In this document: positions 49,142-60,450 of the stretch, one piece after another
Numbering within the stretch: position 1 is the first letter of the stretch
Layout of the letters: every line of letters begins with the position of its first letter
NCBI GenBank assembly: GCA_013398055.1
Contig: VZRS01015048.1
Location: 62,001-126,000, forward strand
Direction: 5' to 3'
Length of the DNA stretch: 64,000 nucleotides
DNA from: Ifrita kowaldi
Lineage: Eukaryota > Chordata > Aves > Passeriformes > Cinclosomatidae
The notes under the pieces: generated by a model
Seen by the model: only the letters and a program-made list of their open reading frames with translations
What the model was told of the DNA's origin: nothing
The model's database searches: none
Program-made: the position numbers and the translations under genes

Positions 49142-51960
49142 GTTGTTGCATGAATTTGAAACTTTCCTCTTTTGCCCTTTCTAATTTCATTGTGTACCTC
49201 CTACTTTTCTGTGGCAGCAGTCTCTTCTACAACAGAAGAGAAAGTTACAGCAATTGCCTGATGTTAAAGGAGTTGATGAGGGAATATGAGAATCCACCCT
49301 ATGTGCCTTTATTTTTTCATGAATCTCTGTTCTGTTCCACCATTCTGGTCCCTTCTCTAAATTTAGCCACCTCAGACATTCCAAAATCTTGTCATATATT
49401 TACTATGATAACTGCCTTGGCCACTCATCCATGCAAGTGGGGATGGCTTTGCTACCAGATGTAATCATGAGTGGATAACTTTAATCTTGATGAGAACTAA
49501 AAGCCTGACATTGAGGAGGAGGATTTTTCAAGGCTCAGGTACTGAAAGCAGTGACAAAATTTGGCTCCATTGTACTTACTTTTTATGTGTGTTCAAAAGA
49601 GGAAAAATACTTGCATTTTAATATCAATCCAGCAATCTAAACTGAGAAGGAAGTAATTATACATGAAAGAAATACAGTCTTTTGTAATAACACTTTTAAA
49701 GTATCAGTTTCATTCTATCATAATATTTTTATGATTAGATTTACCTTCTAATATTTTAATAACTTTGGTATGAAGTAAGGAAGTCCTTTGTAGCTTATCT
49801 CAGAAGCCTGTCTAGGACGTCGCACTTAATGAGGTTTATAATTCAATATGTCCACATCTGCATCTTTAATAATGCCTAACATTTAATCTTCATTGCACCA
49901 CTTGAATCAAAAGATCTAAAATTAAACCTGCTGCAGCTTAATCTAATAATAAACATTCATGACATTTTGTGCAAAATGTGTGCCGGATCAGCACGGTGCA
50001 CAATTGTATCAGATGGAGAAAAACAGAGTTTAATCAGCCAAAGGTAGACGGTGACATTTAACTCCCACTGATGCACCTACTTTGGGAAGCTGTAAGATCC
50101 TGCCCCTGGAAGAAAGGGCTGGTTGTAAGATCATTACCAAATTTAGGTCAAAATCCCACTAGTTAGAACAGCATTTACACATGCCTTAACTAGTGGTGAT
50201 CTTCGGGCCCTCTAACTCCAGGCAGGTAATTTTGGTACCTTCAACAGGAGCTGTGACTCTGTATGAGTCAGTGGTAAGGTGCTCCTATTTTCCCTCATAA
50301 TTAACTGGAGGATGTGAGATCCAGAGGCACCTGGATGTTGTCTGGCTCGTCACTCCTGCAGTGCAAGCGCGGCTCTCAGATGGGAAGGGGAATCTCTCTG
50401 GATCATAGGAATAGACTTGCAGCCACAGCCATGACATTTGGTAGCCACAGCAGTAGGGCTGTGCTCCTCCACTAAAGAATGAGGGACTGCATATGAGATG
50501 TAGATGGTTTTTTTGTGCCCAGAAGGAACTTCAGATGAGAAGATCTCCCTGAATTAATGGGGCTTTGCACAAGCAGCCAGAGCAAAGAGGCCAATTTCTG
50601 CACAGCTTTGTGTGGGCTCAGGGCTTTGCATGGGAGCTGTGGGTTGCTGTTGTTTCTTCTGCAGTAAATATTGCTCTGTAATCAGGTGCTGTGCTTTGGG
50701 GGCTACAACAGTTCTGCTGTGTGATACAGACATCTCTGCTGAAAGGGAGACAAACAAGCAGGAAAGACAACATAAAATGTAGAGACATCATGTTGGAGAA
50801 CAGGTAGTGTTAGAATTGTCTAGAACCTGTTCAGGTGAAATGATGCATTTGTGAAAGCTGAGCCCAGGTATTTAACGAGAAGCTAAAACTTCTTATTTAT
50901 CCTCTCATTTATTCTTAGGTCAGCTACACTCATAATCACCATTTTAATTTGTTACAAGTGCAAAAATTAGCAGTGTCAGTAAAAGATTGGAACTTATATT
51001 AGATCTTGATTCAAGTTATGTCCCTGTATGTAAGGGGCTCTGGCTGTGGAACTGTAGAACAAAGTCTTTTTTTAAAAAACCTATTTTGGGGCTAGAATGG
51101 TGAACAACAGTTCCTTCCCATGAGACACCTGTGATTATCACAGGAAGTCCCCATGACAAATAAAAAGGCAATTCTTCACCAGGCTCTGATCACAATAGTT
51201 TGAAATCAGCTGGGTCAGCATAAGATACTTTGGAGGAAACTCTGCTGGGCTATTGAGTCCCCTGCTGAAGCTGAACCCTCACAACTCAACTGGCCTCCAT
51301 CTGACTTTAATTAAACAAGGGATGATCAAAGTCTACAAATCTCCCTGATCTCTATCAGCATGGCACACTAAAGGTAAAAATTCTCAATATCTTTCTGTTC
51401 CTTTGAAGTCAGTAGTGAGCTCTGTGCAGTGTGTGAGGACACAAGTGCCATTTGGGCAGCTGCGGGTTTACGATAATTTTGATGTAATGTTTATGCAGGG
51501 GGAGGGAGAAAAGCTGCATCTTGAAATTATAACTTTGCAGCTGTGGGTCCCCTCTCCTCCCCCAGACTGGTTTTAAGTTTGGGATTTGCTTTGTCTTATG
51601 GTGATGCTCAAGGCACAATTACATCTAGTGAATCCGTTGTCCTAGTTTTTCTTCAGCTATAAATCACAAATGATTCCATTTCTGTACAATCATTTCCCCT
51701 CCTGCCTTCCTTGCATACTAGTGAGGTGAGCTGGAGACTCACTTGATAAAAACATCCTGAACTAAACCAGCTGGAAATAGAGAGTATAATAAGCCAGCCT
51801 GCTGTCAGCCCTCATCTATTTTTGTTTGATCGGTATCTGGTGGTGATTGAAGGGCTGACTCTCAGAGTTAACCACCTTGAGGCCAACCTTGAAATCGTGT
51901 CACGTTTGGCTACGTGATAGCATCTTAAGCATAATGTTAGATCTAGAGCACACACAGTGC

Positions 51961-51976
51961 AAAAAAAAAAAAAAAA
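51961..51976. repeat. Poly-A tract (A16)
   Basis: Sixteen A residues following CACACAGTGC. No upstream retroposon body is recognised. The sequence just downstream (about 52040-52150) has weak similarity to a MIR core but is not callable. Confidence 0.9.
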
Positions 51977-54307
51977 TAGAAAGCTGGCATCTTGCTACAC
52001 TGCACAGCAAAGGAAAAGCAACATGGAAAGGATCTGACAGACGTGCAAGGAAATGGAAATGCCGCAAGGCAGAAGAGGAGCCGGTCCATGTGCATTAGCA
52101 GCTCCGGGCAGGATGAAGCAGTGACTTCCCCAAGGTCCAAGCTGGCTTCATGTCTAACTGCTGTTGCAAAACAGCAAAATGTCCCTCCTCAGCAGGGAGG
52201 ATCTATGTGAGGGCAGCTTTGCCTGTGTATGGCCCAGGAGGGCTGAAATCAGAGCAGTTCCTGGAGGTATCAGACTCTTCTTTGCTGGGAATTGGGTTAG
52301 GGTTCTGGAGGGGATGGAGAGTGTGTTGGTTAGTCATGCAGCTGTGCTAGGGCTGTGGAGGATGCTTGTATGGGACACATGAGTAGGGAAAACAAAATAT
52401 ATTTTTGTTATATCAAATAAATTCAGGAAAAAGTGTCAGTGACAGGTCTGCTACAGAGGACAGCATTGGTTGTTTTCATTTCAGTTTCTGTTTTCTGACT
52501 GACAGCCACAAATAATAGCTGTGAGGCCAAAAGACACAGATCTTCAAATCATACCTCCCTGAAAAGAAGGGAGGGGTGCTTTCAGGGGTTGTGTAACTGA
52601 GACTAACAGCAACAAGCCATGACAATGAACTCCAGAAGGGAGAGTTAGCAAAGCCAATGCACCTGCTGAAAGAAAAGAGTGATGGTTCAGCACAGAGGCC
52701 AGGAAGAGCAAGGAAAGAGTTGTGTGTGAACAGCTCTCGCTTTATCTGCGCTGGAAATGCAAATAGGAGCTCGCTTGTATTGCCACAGGTGTAAGAGATG
52801 TCATGGGGATGACATAAAACGTGGCTTGGCTCTGGGTCAACGTGCTGTGTTTGATGCAGGGCTGCATTTGAGATGCTCTCAAAATAGCATGATAAAAAAA
52901 TACAGTGTGCTGTTATCTCAACAAGATATATCAAAGAGGTCTAAGCACGGCACCTGCTAGGAAATAAAGGACTTCGTAAAACAGAAGTTGCAGCTGATAT
53001 AGAAATTGTTTGCTTTTTCAAACATTTTAACATAATTCCTGTATTGGCTTCTCTAGTGGGTTTCTCGTGAGATGCTGAGGCTGGTCTCCTCTGGTATGTA
53101 ATCCATAACATACCAGTGGTGCTTTCTAACACCCTTCTGCAAGGGAAGGGTTTTTCCCTTAAATGGAAAGTCTATAGAAATCCATTGTGATCGATGATGA
53201 ATACTTTCTATATGGGCAGCCTTTCTCTCTTGGCGTCTGTTTGAGATTTTCTTTTATTTTCTTAGGAAGCAAAGCTCCTTTCAGCTTCCTGACTGAAAGA
53301 GTGGTCATATTTTCACCTGCACAGTTCATCCAACAAAGCTCCCCTTTGGATGGGGGGATGACAGGCTGCACACAGCTGGGCAGGGCTTTCTGCCCGAGCG
53401 TGCACACGGCATGAGCTGTGCCCCAGGAGATCAGTGCTCACCACTGGGCACGTTGGTGTAGCCACACTGCTGCTGGGGAGCGGGTGGGGCTGGAGGGAGG
53501 GGAGCTTTAATGAGCAACTGGACAAGGATAGGTTTTAGAGGGTAAGGAGGACTTGCCCTTCGTCCTGTTTGTCCCTGGAGTTCAACGCTAGGCTGAAACA
53601 GGCTGAGCCTCAAACATGACCTTGATGCCAAACAGCTCCTTGGTGCCACAGGGCAGCCAGGGGAGTGATGGGAAAGGTGAGTCTGGGAATTCAGTTATAT
53701 TTTTACAATTGCAGTAAAATGTTAATGTCAATATGAAGCCCTGACAGCTTCAGGGCTGTCAGAAGCACTTGGTGCCTGTGCTGCTGTAGTGGCAGAACTG
53801 GAAGGCTTCCTAAGCCCCACCTCTGTCCCAGGTGAGTGTGACAACCCAGCACATCTGCACATGACAAACCTCCCAGCCCACAACTGCCAGGCTGTTTATC
53901 CCCACCAACGCTGTTGGTGTTTTTAGCTAATAGGTGCAGGAAAAGGAACGAGGAACGAAAGGTTCCCAATGGCTGTCAGTAAATTTATTTTGCAGTTAAC
54001 AGCCTTTGTAATGCACAGCCTAACTTTATCTCATTTCACTGTGGGTGTGCTGGAATAATTGCTCAAGTACTTTGTTAAAAAGAAAAGCTCTCCACATTTC
54101 CATTAACTCCCGGCATGGTGTCTGTCTCACTTGGCTGCACTAGGTACCATTTACAGTTCAATTTCACAGTCATGATGGACTGAAACATATAAACCTGCTT
54201 TCTCTCCACTCCACTACTCACATGCCTTAATAAACAGAAAGATTCATAAGGTCTGTTACTTTTATTTTTCCTTTGCAAGTCTATTTTTATGAATTAAATC
54301 ATTAGCG

Positions 54308-54321
54308 TTTTTTTTTTTTTT
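54308..54321. repeat. Poly-T tract (T14)
   Basis: Fourteen consecutive T residues followed by CCTGTGG, with no associated element recognised. Confidence 0.9.
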
Positions 54322-54623
54322 CCTGTGGAAACCAAACTGCCAGAGGAATAAATACAGTGTTATCTTATTCAGTAGGGTGTAATAAGCTACTATTTTAGGG
54401 TAGCAAGCCAGGCATACTGAAGTTGTTGCAAACTAAAAGAAAAAAAATCCAGCAACAAAGAATAGCATTGTATGATGTCAATCTACAGTATGCTTGTGTT
54501 TATATAATCACATTGGAATTTACTTTGAACTTTAGCCTGGAAAATTTACTTAATAGGGGGGAAGGGGAAAGGATTTGAGTATCTAAGCACCAAAATAGCT
54601 AAGACAAAGTAGTAAAACTGTGT

Positions 54624-54640
54624 GGTTGGTTGGTTGGTTG
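54624..54640. repeat. GGTT microsatellite, four units
   Basis: Four exact GGTT units plus one G. A short simple repeat, potentially length-variable. Confidence 0.92.
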
Positions 54641-56687
54641 TAGAGCAGAACCACGTGAAAATGCAAAGAATCCCTTTTGTAACGGGTAGAGACAAGTAAG
54701 CCACTTGATCATTATGGTATGAGATAAGTATACAAGCCACGGGAAATGCTGTGTTATTCACATTCCTCTCTTATTGTTTTTCCAAGGGTGGTTAATTTTT
54801 GCCTTTTTAAGGAACTTTTTTGTACGTGACTTGTTCTTGCTCTGGTTTCATAATCCGAGTTCTCTATTGAAAAGGAAAGGACAGTCATAACGACCATTAC
54901 ACGAGAGAAAACAGGGGTGAGGGCTCAGAACACCACACTGTGCTTTCTCCTGTGGCTGTTTTGGTGAAGCTAGAAGGAAAAAACAAACCCAAACCCATAT
55001 TTGACCTACCACAGCTTTACTTAGCCCTCATTCACACTGATTGAGGGGCAGTTGACCGGTCCCAGGTCACACAAAAATCTTTCTCCCTGTGGGGTCTGTC
55101 CCACCTGGCCCTTTGTAAAACTGGATGTAGCAGCCTTTCTCTGTCAAGGGCTTGTGAGAGAAGCATTCTGATGTCTTAACCACGTTTTTAAAAGTGTTCA
55201 ATACTCAGCAACTTTTTTTGGGTTACTTTGGCCAGAATAACAAAAGACCTTAACATGCTGGCTGCTAAGCAATTTAGAAAATTCTCTTGCTTTTGCTGAT
55301 GACATGGAAGCAGAGCCTGCTTCAGAACCTCCCCCAGAAATGTTTGATAAAATGAAATGCACAGTCTTGCATGTTGCCTTTACTTTTTACTGTATTATGG
55401 CATATCCTGTGACAGTGGTATGGCCACACCTTGGATCATACATGGCCCGTTCTTCACTCATGTTCAATGGAAATCTCACTGTGAACAACACCAATTCAGC
55501 CTGCAAAAGGTATTGGTTATGGGCTGCTGGGTTTTTCATCTCTTTCTGTAAAGCAATACAGACTTAAATTCTTAGGATTTAATTACTAGTCTCAGAACAG
55601 CTTTGCAGCCTGTCTCTCCCCTTTTAAAGTTGCATTTTCAATGTATTTTTTCGAGAATGGGCAATATTTGGGACTGAATTTTCTGCTTAGACATTAAAAA
55701 GAATGTTTTTCGTTTCTCTTAGTAAATGCCACCTGTCCTAAAATGCAATTGGATGACTTCTGTGATAAACCACCTGTACTGTGTAATGGCAACATGATTC
55801 ATCTGCAGACCTAGCTGCTGTAATAGTAAAGCTTTTTCCAGTCAGTAGTTAAGATAATTTAATTACTTTATTTGAGCTGGAAGACATAAGCATGTAGAAA
55901 CGTCCTCTAAGTGACTCACATAGTGTTTGGAAATTCACCATGGCAGCCAGCATTTGCTTTTAAGTTTACTCTCCCCCATGTTTTATTTGGCTTTAGCAAG
56001 AGCTGTTTAGGATGTGTGGGCCCTGGGCAGCCCTTTGCATCTTTTTGAGATGGGGATCCAGGAGAGAGACAAAGCAGGGTGACATTAGGTCCTGTGTCCC
56101 AAATCACACAGCCTGCAAATGCGTGGTGGGGTGGAGAGGATGAGGAAAACCATGCAGCCCTTGCCTGCTGATTGCTTCCCCCTGAGCCTTTTGAATGCTC
56201 TCTGTGAAGCAAAGACACATGAGGAAGAGGAGGTTGATCCTAGAAAAAGTAGATCCACGCTTCCAGCAGTCACAGAGGTCTTCTGCTGTTGTAGGAACAC
56301 GCTGAAATCATCCTGGCCCACTGCATGAGGTGATCAAATACAAGATGGGAAATGATGAAAGACTGTGTAAATGCACAGTGGCTGTGTTTGTGGGCAGTGG
56401 CCTGAACCCATGAAGCTCCAATGTGGTGGTCAGTTGCCTTGGGACAGCAGATTCCCTGTGTTCCTCCTGGGGTTGGGGTCTGCAGACACCTGCAGGAGTG
56501 GCTGAGCATTTCTGGCCCCGGTGGGCTTTGGCTCAAATCCATGTTTCTATGGCACTGCATTTCATTTTACACACGGGAGAGCTCAACAAAGACTTTGCTC
56601 GGCTGGTTGCTTACCTCTGTGCTCCACAAACTTGGAAGTGAAGCATGTCTGTTAACTCAATGCAACAACAGAAATTAAATAAGACAT

Positions 56688-56783
56688 CACTCTGTGTCAC
56701 TGGACCTTGTTATTCCATGTAATTCATGATTCTATGATCCTACCACTCTGTGTCATTAGACCTTGTTATTCCATATATTTCAT
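56688..56783. repeat. Tandem duplication with 56-bp period
   Basis: Copy one starts at 56688 with CACTCTGTGTCACTGGACC and copy two at 56744 with CACTCTGTGTCATTAGACC. Both continue CTTGTTATTCCAT and then diverge slightly. The second copy is recognisable to about 56783. The end of the first unit, TGATTCTATGATCC, resembles the CR1 terminal repeat, so the duplication may involve a decayed CR1 tail. It encodes nothing recognisable. Confidence 0.9.
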
Positions 56784-57427
56784 TACCATTTACCTGAAGC
56801 AGTTTCTGCAGCCAATGAGTTTTCTTCACTTGCTTCCCTCCAGGCTGCTGACTTGCTTCAGCTATGAATTTTGTAAAAAAAACCAAACCAGCTTTAACCT
56901 CATTGATCATGTGATATTCTTTATCCATTTGTAATAAGTAGCAACTTAATCCTTCACTTTCCAGCATCTTTGTGATTCTTGTTCTCTACTTGGAGCCCTC
57001 AGAGCCTGCAGTGTTTTGGGATACCAGAACTTAGAGCCATATTTTTTGTTGCCCTCTAATAATTCCTAGGTTGAGTTTTATGGTCGGTCTTTCATCCACT
57101 TTTGCTCAGGTTTTATGAAATTAATTTATCAGGTTCAGTTTGGTCTTGCAGACTTTTCTAAGATCTCTGTTAAAATAATACGTTGGTGTGTTTTTTCTGA
57201 GCCCTGCCCTAAACCCAGCCTGTTTATCTGCAGTTATTTTTTTCACCTTCTCCTCGATTCCACTGCTTTCTCTTCATTGTTTACTCTGTTTTTATTTACA
57301 TTCTTGAGGAGTTGGTTTAGTTGTGGATTTCCTACTTGCTTGTAGCATGTGTTTCCAATGCCATTTTTTAATCCTTTTTCTCTTTTGAACTTTTTCAAGA
57401 CCTTGAGACTTTTGACTCCTTAGTCTA

Positions 57428-57483
57428 AGAAAAACCAACCAAAACCCCCAACCAAAAAGCACAAGAAAGACAACAAAAAACCC
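57428..57483. repeat. A/C-rich low-complexity tract
   Basis: Almost entirely A and C with a few G, built from loose AACCA- and ACAAA-like units. Low-complexity DNA with no function suggested. Confidence 0.7.
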
Positions 57484-58479
57484 TGCACCTACTCTCTTCT
57501 ATTTGAACCAGGAAACTTTTCTAGGGTTCTTTCATCTGCTGAGCTCTGGATTCTTCAAAACAATCTTTCTATTCTTATTTTTCCATTTCTATTTCTTATT
57601 TTTTACAACCAGCCTCTTCATCTCAACCTCCCCACCCTTCTCCCATTCATGGGCATAAATTGATGTTCATAGATGCTCAAATGCTGACCTAGTGACTGAT
57701 CAAAAACCCTGTCAGAACAAATAAAAAAGTTGATACAAGAAAGGATTAGTAATAGACACAAAGTAAAGTTTTACTGTGCCCCTCTGCTAAAAGTGCCTCT
57801 GAAAGTATCCTAGGAAAAGGATTTTTTTTCTCTCTGTCTTTTTTGTCAGACTGCCTGGGTTTTGCTGGCTTCTGCCTTTATGCTGACAAAGATGACAGGA
57901 AACAATAGGACCTGTGTGTAATAGTCTGTGTTTCTGGTCTAGATTCCTTGCCAAAATAGCTGCACTTAGCACTTGCACAGCTCTTTTTATCTTCAAAGCC
58001 TTTCACAGATCCGATGTAAACAGCCAGAGTTCCACTGATTTTGGTGGCAAAGAGCTTAGTAGCCTTCAGAAAAGGATTATGCATTTGCATGGAAAGTAGG
58101 AATATCATCTGCTGCTCTGCTAGCTAAAATTCTATAATGGTATCAAGCTTCAAGCTAGAAAGCATTATTAGCTGAAGGAGGTTTACTAACATGCATATTC
58201 CTGGCTGTGGTTTCATTGGGTGAATCCAGGATTGATTATGGAATCAATCCTTAAATGAGTTTACAAGAAATGCAATTGCTGAGACCAACAGTATTTCTGA
58301 GTGCAATTGATTTTGATGTTTTATCAAGCCATGTTACCTGTATGTCCTAATGCTTATGCCACACGTGTGCAGGTATTGCCTTGATGGGTTTTTTCAGTGT
58401 ATCAACAGCTTTGAGATTTATTTTGTGATGTTTCACAGTATTTAACAAATAAGACGCCTTATTTCACTAGAACATCCTA

Positions 58480-58620
58480 TCCTATAAATAGCATATCTTA
58501 AATATATATCCTAAATATATATTTACATACATAAGTACATAACATTTATTTATAATAAATATAAACATTTATTATATAGTAAAAATATATGTCTTAAATA
58601 TGTTTCTATATTTAACTTGG
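58480..58620. repeat. AT-rich low-complexity island
   Basis: About 140 bp almost wholly A and T, with irregular TAAATATATAT and TTTATTATA motifs and the phrase CTTAAATAT appearing twice. Degenerate AT repeat. Such islands can act as flexible or matrix-attachment-like DNA, but that is only inference. Confidence 0.85.
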
Positions 58621-58784
58621 AGTGCACTTAAGAGGTCAAGCCCTGCTCCTTCCCCTGCTCCTTTGCAGAACCAGGTCTATCTAGCCTAAGATGATGTTTA
58701 TCTACTCTTTTTGTCAATTATGTTCTGTTTTTACCTGTTCAGAGACTGATACCCAGTTTTCCTTATAGTCAGGTGACTCTGCTT

Positions 58785-59216
58785 CTGTAGTGAAAATTAA
58801 ACCAATTGTTTCCAACTTTCAGTGAAAATCGTGTTTGTCTATACTTGTTACAATTCTTGTTGATCTTCTCTGAACCATCTCTAAATTTTCTACATTTTTC
58901 TTAGTGAGATGCTCAAATCCAGTTGCAATATTCCAGCAGAGATCTCTCAGCTGTGTGTAGAGCAGAATGTCCATCTCCCATATCTTGCACGTAACACATC
59001 TGCCAGTGCATCCCAGAGCAGGATCATCCGTGTGTGTGCAGTGTGATGGTGGCCATTCAGAGGGTCGGTAGTAGCCTCCATTTCTGCAGTGATCCTGCTG
59101 AACCAGTGACCCCTGACTCGTGTTTTTGTGTTTGATTTATATTTGTGTCTTTACTGAATTTCGTTGTGTTGATGTCAGACCGTTACTCATGAACTCATGC
59201 CCATTTGCAATCTGAA
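58785..59216 (-). mobile_element. Old CR1 LINE fragment covering the end of the reverse-transcriptase ORF, minus orientation
   Basis: Read on the plus strand the blocks match the reverse complement of the 3' part of CR1 ORF2. In order they are TTGATCTTCTCTGAACC, CTCTAAATTTTCTACATT, a CAATATTCCAGCAGAGATCT block, GTGTGTAGAGCAGAATG, ATCTTGCACGTAACACA, GTGCATCCCAGAGCAGGAT, TTTCTGCAGTGATCCTGCTG and TCTTTACTGAATTTCGTTGT, followed by GTTGATGTCAGACCG. In an intact element this part encodes the C-terminal end of the CR1 reverse transcriptase. Here it is full of substitutions and indels with no sustained open frame, so it is a dead relic. It represents an older CR1 lineage than the short 3' ends near 41.5 kb. 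Both borders are approximate. Confidence 0.88.
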
Positions 59217-60390
59217 TTTATTAGCAGGAGGAACAAGCTCTCCCTGTTGTGGAAACAAGAGCTTCTCCTCAAAACCTGCTTGAGAAGGAATGGATGAGGT
59301 GGGATGAAACTGTTTCAATGGTTGGGATTTTCCAATTGCCCTGTTGGAACTGCTCTTCCAACTTTGTCAGGTACTGCAAAAGCAAAAGCTTGGGCTTCAT
59401 CAGAAAGGTTTTTATGGCATGGACATATTGAGATGAAAAATACTAGCACTGACTCTGAAAAGAGGGCTACTGCTACATCCACCCTTTACTTGGCTTTCTG
59501 TCAGTCTGGACATCGGATTCTTGAAACCAACCCTCCTGTGGATGTCCAGTCTTCTCCCAGATCCCTGAAATGTAAATGTAGATGTGTGTTTTATTTTTGC
59601 ATGTGGAAAATGAAGCACGGGTTAGGCTGAATTATGTTCACTGCTCTGGGAACACCATGCAGCAAAGCCAGGATTTTAAACCACTGTTTCAGAGTTATGA
59701 GCTGATGCTTCAGCACAAGTCTATTCTTCTCATCTGAAATTACCTCTATAACCTCTGGAATATGAAAGACTTGAATTAAATCAACCTCTCGTCTCCTCCA
59801 GTGACTCATCTGCTTTTTAGTGTCAGTGGATGGACAATGTTGTCCTTTCTCTTTGAAGAAGCAGTTTAGAGTAATTCCCTTTTAATTTGTCACCAGTGCA
59901 TTCTGTAGGTCTCTAACCAAAGTCTTCAGAGGCCAGTCCAACAAACCTGACCTGGCTTCATTGTCCCCAGAGCAAGTCCTTCTCCTGGGGGAGCACTGTC
60001 ATTGCTACTGCTATACTTTATCTGCAGCAGACCAGGGAGAAAGAGCAATAAAAGTGTCTTTAGCTGTCTGTATAGGCATCATTCCTGCTGCTTGGAAGAG
60101 GATGTAACAAGCCTGCATCAAAGGGAGATGTCCTGAAAAGCATCACTGTAAGCACAAGCCTGTTAGTGTCTTTTTTGTGAACATATTGTTTGCAGTCAAG
60201 TATTTCACTGCTACCTTAAAAATGCAGAGTGCAGAAGGATTCAGAATTAATCCCATCCTCCTCTGTAATGAATATTCAGCTGTTTTCAGCTGTGCATCTC
60301 CTTTCTGGAGTAACAGCTGAGGACTTTATCGTTATTGCATTCTTCAGGATTGTTCCTCAGTCTGTCATTCTCTGCTCTTAAATATCTGAC

Positions 60391-60450
60391 ACTGACTTTC
60401 TCCTGACAGGTTCTTGTACCACTGACTTTCTCCTGACTGGTTCTTGTATC
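60391..60450. repeat. Tandem duplication with 30-bp period
   Basis: Two abutting 30-bp units, 60391-60420 and 60421-60450, each beginning ACTGACTTTCTCCTGAC and ending GGTTCTTGTA plus two bases. They differ at only two positions (A versus T after CTGAC, and C versus T in the penultimate base). A short CATAAAATC echo follows just downstream. High identity suggests a fairly recent slippage or duplication. Confidence 0.95.

Larger units (their letters stand above)
42093..51960. other. AT-biased non-coding DNA, no supported gene
   Basis: No gene is supported. No frame of 60 codons is open on either strand at 42467-44570, 44937-46194, 47064-48001 or 49465-50553. The longest open frame, 210 codons (plus 46335-46967), has no recognisable domain. 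A13-T13 tracts lie at 43993-44005 and 49129-49141. The part at about 49800-50045 is dense in TAAT cores and includes a C/EBP-like near-palindrome at 49963-49978. It has the look of a conserved regulatory element, but I cannot test conservation. Confidence 0.55.
51977..56687. other. Unique non-coding DNA, no supported gene
   Basis: No gene is supported. The stretch contains a T14 tract (54308-54321), four GGTT units at 54624-54640 and a splice-acceptor-like pyrimidine tract ending at 53265. An open frame at 55304-55567 (plus, 87 codons) has a hydrophobic segment but no recognisable family. No frame of 60 codons is open between about 54762 and 55303. Confidence 0.55.
56784..58784. other. T-rich non-coding DNA, no supported gene
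   Basis: The plus strand is visibly T-rich from about 56800 to 57620 with many short pyrimidine tracts, and an A/C-rich stretch lies at 57428-57483. No gene is recognisable. The T-rich bias could reflect a decayed reverse-oriented LINE body, because a reverse CR1 fragment follows at 58785, but I cannot match this part to CR1. Confidence 0.5.

Noticed and set aside
52040..52155. Possible MIR SINE core (GTGACTTCCCCAAGGTCCAAG)
   Set aside because: Only about 20 bases resemble the conserved MIR core. The flanks do not align convincingly by eye, so no call is made without a profile search.
55304..55567. 87-codon open frame with a hydrophobic, membrane-like segment
   Set aside because: No recognisable family and no splice or promoter context. 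Hydrophobic runs are common when T-rich DNA is translated.
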